Positions 59,792-64,000 of a stretch of 64,000 nt of DNA are shown one piece after another. Source of the stretch: Saussurea involucrata. Its lineage: Eukaryota; Streptophyta; Magnoliopsida; Asterales; Asteraceae. A program made the position numbers and the translations under genes. The notes beneath the pieces were generated by a model, which did no database searches, was not told the DNA's origin, and was given only the letters and a program-made list of their open reading frames with translations. The first letter of the stretch is position 1. Every line of letters begins with the position of its first letter. The DNA lies in assembly GCA_033807775.1 (NCBI GenBank), contig CM066326.1, positions 49,095,617 through 49,159,616 of the forward strand, given 5' to 3'.

Positions 59792-60290
59792 CCGCTTCAA
59801 GTTACAAAAGCGCTCGAAGCTGTTCGTCGATTCCTAGTTTGTTCCATCATCATGTCTTATCTCACGGACTTCTAAATGGCAATCGAGAACAGAGCTAAGA
59901 AGGTAAACCTGATAAAGCCTGATCTAAAAGCACCCGAGTTGAAGATGTATCCCGAGAACGCACTGCTTCTGGAACCAGAATTTGGGATTGTCTACATCAA
60001 CGAACAGAAAAAAAGAGATTTCTGTACTTCAGTCAGGTAGACAGATTCTGCGACGGCACGCTCTTCAAAGTTCAAGATGCTCTTTGGAAAATCATCACTC
60101 ACGAGTCAGAAAATCGAAGGCTTTCGTATGTTCCCAATCCGAATGAAACAACTGCTCGAAAAGCCTTAGAAATGGTTGAAGAACGCATCGACTATCGCCG
60201 TGCTATCCGAATGTTCGAGGTACACTTTGCGCTCCGTAAAAGATATGTCGCAAACTGGCGCCAACTCGAACTTCAATTCAAAGGGGGAGA
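59792..60290 (+). pseudogene. Remnant of a copia 3' extra ORF in E2
   Basis: Past the TGA at 59789 the same frame goes on: VTKALEAVRRFLVCSIIMSY, AKKVNLIKPDLKAPELKMYP and EFGIVYINEQKK, with a TAA near 59871. After a frame slip near 60030 it reads DRFCDGTLFKVQDALWKI, then ALEMVEERIDYRRAIRMFEV. From memory this resembles the extra 3' ORF found after RNase H in some Asteraceae copia elements (LNLTKPxx...GIVYxN...KFSDGTLxxIxDxL...RRIxRxLExFVGGR). Its function is unknown. It implies that the whole pol region between it and Gag was lost. Confidence 0.6.
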
Positions 60291-60291
60291 T
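60279..60291 (+). promoter_or_regulatory. Polypurine tract of copia E2
   Basis: AAAGGGGGAGATT directly before the 3' LTR, the common copia form. Confidence 0.9.
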
Positions 60292-60570
60292 TGTCAGGGT
60301 CAATTTATGTTGAATTAAAGTTCAAGGGGCTATTTGTATTTGATTAAACTGAGTCTAGTTAGTGAACGGGCCGTGGGCTTGTTAACCACGGGCCCGCCAT
60401 ATATAATGCTTTGTTTAGCCTCTGTTTAGGCTAGTTGTTCATTTGCTTTCATAATCTGTATTGTAAACTCTCTCAAGTTGAAAGCTAATTGGATGACCAG
60501 TTGAAATCATAACCATTGTCTTACATCTATTGATTTCATTATTGTTCGTTGCACGGATCTGGAGCTCTCA
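60292..60570 (+). mobile_element. 3' LTR of copia element E2
   Basis: 279 bp, TGTCAGGGTCAATT to GAGCTCTCA, nearly identical to 55960-56236 (a handful of differences), followed by the target duplication TGTCG. The insertion is young compared with its host G. Confidence 0.93.
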
Positions 60571-63500
60571 TGTCGGCGTTGTTTTGCTGTAACTACAAAC
60601 AGTTGACTTTGCTAGAGCGAATAGCCTTCAATGTAAAGTGAGTCATGCATTGTGTTTTCGAACAAGTTACATAAGTCCCTCATGTCAGAATGTGTGAGTG
60701 TGTGCGTGCCTTTTAAACTTCTGCTTTTGAAAATGAGTTGGCGTGTGCACGTGTGTGATTAGAGGAAAAGATAAATTTATTTACGTGGTGTAATAAATTT
60801 CAAACTTGGAGAAATAGTGAGTTACTTCACTTCTGTTACGAGTGAGTTAAACTTTGTTGTAAAGAAATCATAACAATATTTAATCGTATGGTGTTTATGG
60901 GCGAAAACGATGTAAAAACATTGTGGACATATCAGCGAGTGTGAGAGTCGGTTGACTATCCCAGTGTGAGCAATTTTGCAGTGTTTTAAAATTTTGCACA
61001 AAGGGAGTTTCAGTGAATGTGTGGTTGTTCTTTATGGAGGTGTGGTTGTTCTTTATGGAGTTTCAGTAAAATTTTGCACAAGGTCGCATGTGAGCGATCC
61101 TTGAGATCAACGTGTGTGTGGTTGCTCTTTATAGAGGTGTCGTGTCGTGCATATCAAACCTTGTTTTGTGAGATATGTCGAGTGCATCAAACGATTTAAA
61201 TCGTTGTGTTGTCATGCATGAAGGCTATGAACTCGCTAGGTGGTAATAGTTATCGTGCTTAAGAATGGGCAGAGTTTCGAGGGTGGAAAATGCGGTTGAG
61301 ACGTCGATGGTCGATTCATGACCTTGGTATTACAGTTTAGGGAGGGCGACATCTAACGATAGTCTCAGTCTTTGACCTTAGAAGGGCTTGTGTGATGGTA
61401 GTCTTTGCTCTTGTTTGATAAGCTGATGTGTGGCTGTCGACGGAGGGTGTGTCCCGGGTGATTCAAAGTAGGCAAGATACTTCGAAAGGTAGCGTTGTAG
61501 TACGTGGATGAGACGGTATCGGCGTAGAGCCAGAGTTGAGGAGAATTTGTATTTAGGCTAATTGCCAAGATTTAGTGTTGAAGTCAACGTCGGGTGTTGA
61601 GTTCGCGGTCGGGTGATTTGAAACCTGAAAGGTTAGCCTTGGTGTGATTATTTTGTCGAGTGTGTGCACGGAGATAAGGGGTCGGTTGGGATAGGTGTGT
61701 ATCTGTTAAGAGGGTGGACCGCCTTTTGGTGAGTATCCTGAAGGTGGAGATGTGATAGTTGGATAAGTGATTCTTCCTATATGATTGTTATGTCAGTTAC
61801 GAATGAGGTAGTTAGCACAACTCATGTGGGACATGTGGACTATGTTGGTTTGCAAGGGAGTGTGTCTTATAGTTTGATTTATTTGAGCGTGTCTCGAGTG
61901 GATCCGAAGAGTCGGTCGGGAATAAGGACTCGATCGAGTGTAGTGGACGGTCATAATTTGTGATTCGTCTAGATTGGAGAAAGGCCAAGTTGTGAGTTTT
62001 CTAAATCAAATCTCGATAGTACCTGTTTGTTATCTGTACATGTGTGCTTATTATTGTGTGATTGCATGTGATTTATCTATGCATAATTCTCAGGTTGATG
62101 GTGTGATATACGTGGGGGGGGGGGGTGTCCCATGTGAATTGTTCGAACGGACTTGGTCTGTTCCCAAGGGCGGGTGCGAGCCCTAGATCGAGTCACAGGT
62201 ATGCAGTGACCATACAGGAATTCCAGTTATTTGTGTGTGTGGATGTTGATTTGCAAAAACTAATTATTTCATAATGCTTTTGCAATTTGTTTTTCAATTA
62301 TATGTGGGGTTTGGAGTGGAGAAAGCATGGCCTAGTGTGCGTACAATGATCGAGAGGTTTGATCTCTAGTGTGTAGGGGTTGTATGGATAAGTTGGTGGT
62401 AACTTACTTAGTGAGCGTAAGTGGGGATCTTTGCTCGAGATTTGTTTATAAGTTGTTCAAATGTGGCAAAATTGTGTGTGGAAATACGTGGATGTGTAAG
62501 TGGTGTGTGGTATTGTTATCCTAAAATGAAGGATTGGGTGACAGTCGGTGGCTAGCTAAGAAGGAAAGTGTGTGCTCTTGGATTAGCGAGTCTGTGAGGT
62601 TTCGTAGTAGATACGAAATCTTTGGGAATGTTGAGCTAGCCCTTGTATGTAAAGGAATTTCAAAGGAGCGGGTTAATATCGTTTGGGAAAGGAGAAGTGT
62701 GTGGTCGCTTCGAGCATAGAGTTTGAGTTCGGTTTGACTTGGTTGAACTTCTCGTAAGAGATGTGGTGAAACTGTTGGTTGGGCAATGTAACCGTTGAAA
62801 TTGCATGTATGGAGTGGTTAATGTTGGACGAGAAATGTTCCATGCTAGCCTGAGGTAATTGGGATGGTAGGTTGAAATAAGTGAGTAAGCGTGAAGTGGA
62901 AAGTGTGGCAAGGGGGTATGGGAAGTGGGACAACAATGTTTCCAGAATGTACCGTCGGGTACATGAACTTCCAGTGGGAATGCGAGAAAGAGGACTGGTG
63001 TGTGTGTGATTTGTTTAAACGTTGAGGAAAACTAGCTTGTGTGACTGGTCAAGAGTGCGCACCTTTTTGTGAGCCGTTCTTTGGAAACGTGTCTTATATT
63101 TGAGAAGGAAGTGGAAGAAAGTAGTCGATTGTAGTGCTCGGGGTGAAGGACCTTTGGTTAAGACTTGGTAGTAGTATGGGAGTGACGTTGCGGTAAAACG
63201 CGTGAATTGATTGTTATCAATTGATGGTGGTAAACATAATTAATGTGAGAAAGGGTTATCTGCCTTAGACGTACTTTGGTGTTGGGAAAGTAGTAGTGGA
63301 ATTGTGTGTAATCTGTTGAAGAGAATCTTAACTGCGATTAATGTGAAATTCAAGGTTGATCTTGTGATCAGTTGGCGAATTGAGCATCGATATTTTAATG
63401 AGGGATTCATATTGTTATGTCGATAACTTCGGTAGAATATGTTCTTTTAAGAAGGTGAAGTCGTGTGGGAAAACCTTAATTTGGTGCGTGTTAAAAACCG

Positions 63501-64000
63501 TGAGTCTAGAGGTGTGGATGATATTGGTACGGTTGGCTTGATGCGTTTTCTTATATCGCGAATAATGGTGGAATAAGAGTTGTAAATAACTGTAAGTGTA
63601 TTAATCCGTTGGTATACGCCCTAATGTTGAAGGATTATGCCTTGTGGGGGGTGATAAAATCTTTAGAGAAGCAAAGAGTTGTTGTGTGCCATTACCTGTA
63701 AATTCTCCAAGAACAAAGAGAAGTCGTGGGAAAGACGTGTATTTGGGAAAGAAAGGGGAACTAAGACTGGGTATGTCGAGTCATTCGTCATCACTGAGGG
63801 TGGCAACGAGGTGGCATAATAGCTGAAGTTGCACGAGGAACTTCGGGGAGTTCATGCGACTTTTCCCAGTGTCGAATCTTAAGAAGTGATTGGCTGAGGA
63901 AGGCATGGTCGCATCGTTAGAAGTCACTAGTGTGGACAAAAAGTTTGGTTAAGTGTAGGTATCGTCGGTGAATATAGATCGCAAGGTTAGAACGCTGAGG
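60571..64000 (+). mobile_element. Internal region of element G, second part (non-coding)
   Basis: G- and TGTG-rich DNA with stops in all frames and no retroviral domain; its 3' LTR lies beyond the window. Blocks match element D in order and spacing: TAGCCTTCAA (60624; D 29728), GTGTGAGAGTCGGTTGACT (60940; D 30031), TCATGCATGAAGGCTATGAA (61212; D 30301) and AATTGCCAAGAT (61559; D 31237). A poly-G run is at 62110-62120. The ORFs of 60-87 codons here are not conserved with D and are left out. Confidence 0.72.

Overview
This window is gene-poor, transposon-saturated plant nuclear DNA. Almost every stretch that can be identified is a mobile element or a broken host-gene piece carried inside one. 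The copia Gag proteins, the Gypsy LTR style (TGTAAYRACCC at the start, initiator-tRNA-Met primer site TGGTATCAGAGC), the Helitrons and the OTU-MULE fit a eudicot. The copia Gag and its 3' extra ORF resemble, from memory, retrotransposon ORFs common in Asteraceae; that family assignment is an inference. I see no intact host gene. The longest plausible intact ORF is an OTU-protease ORF inside a Mutator-like element.

Layout. (1) 1-12661: three minus-strand Ty3/Gypsy elements nested in one another. Element A (two co-linear LTR copies 4331 bp apart) sits inside element B (LTR 7244-8835). B sits inside the pol start of element C (LTR 11163-12661, gag and protease pseudogenes). (2) 12666-17243: a plus-strand Helitron carrying a Ste20/MAP4K-type kinase exon. 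(3) 17929-22656: a hAT element carrying a DUF241 gene piece, a PIF/Harbinger element with a deleted transposase, and a MULE with an OTU-protease ORF, each with terminal inverted repeats and target-site duplications. (4) 23860-24180: a MITE holding a tRNA-like segment. (5) 24910-41154: an AT-rich minus-strand Helitron-like array whose 5' end unit is repeated many times. It is interrupted by a MULE (25551-26871), a non-coding Gypsy element D (27195-34716), another Helitron (35359-38201) and a foldback element (39375-40930). (6) 41155-45307: a third Helitron whose 3' end plus flank is duplicated in tandem. (7) 46157-46905: an array of palindromes. (8) 46953-64000: LTR K is interrupted by LTR F, F by copia element E1, E1 by non-coding Gypsy element G, and G by copia element E2.

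How the elements relate. Elements B, C, D and G share the primer site and a leader just after it. The leader folds in all four into a stem-loop with a 7-nt apical loop CTGGCCA (CTGGCCT in B), and the stems show compensatory changes. D and G encode no Gag-Pol but keep co-linear non-coding landmarks, so they look like parasites of an autonomous C-like element. E1 and E2 have a long Gag frame and no protease, integrase or RT. E2 joins Gag to a 3' extra ORF. A second recurrent theme is short hairpin or CCGG-core tandem arrays in the LTR or leader of eight elements from clearly different families.
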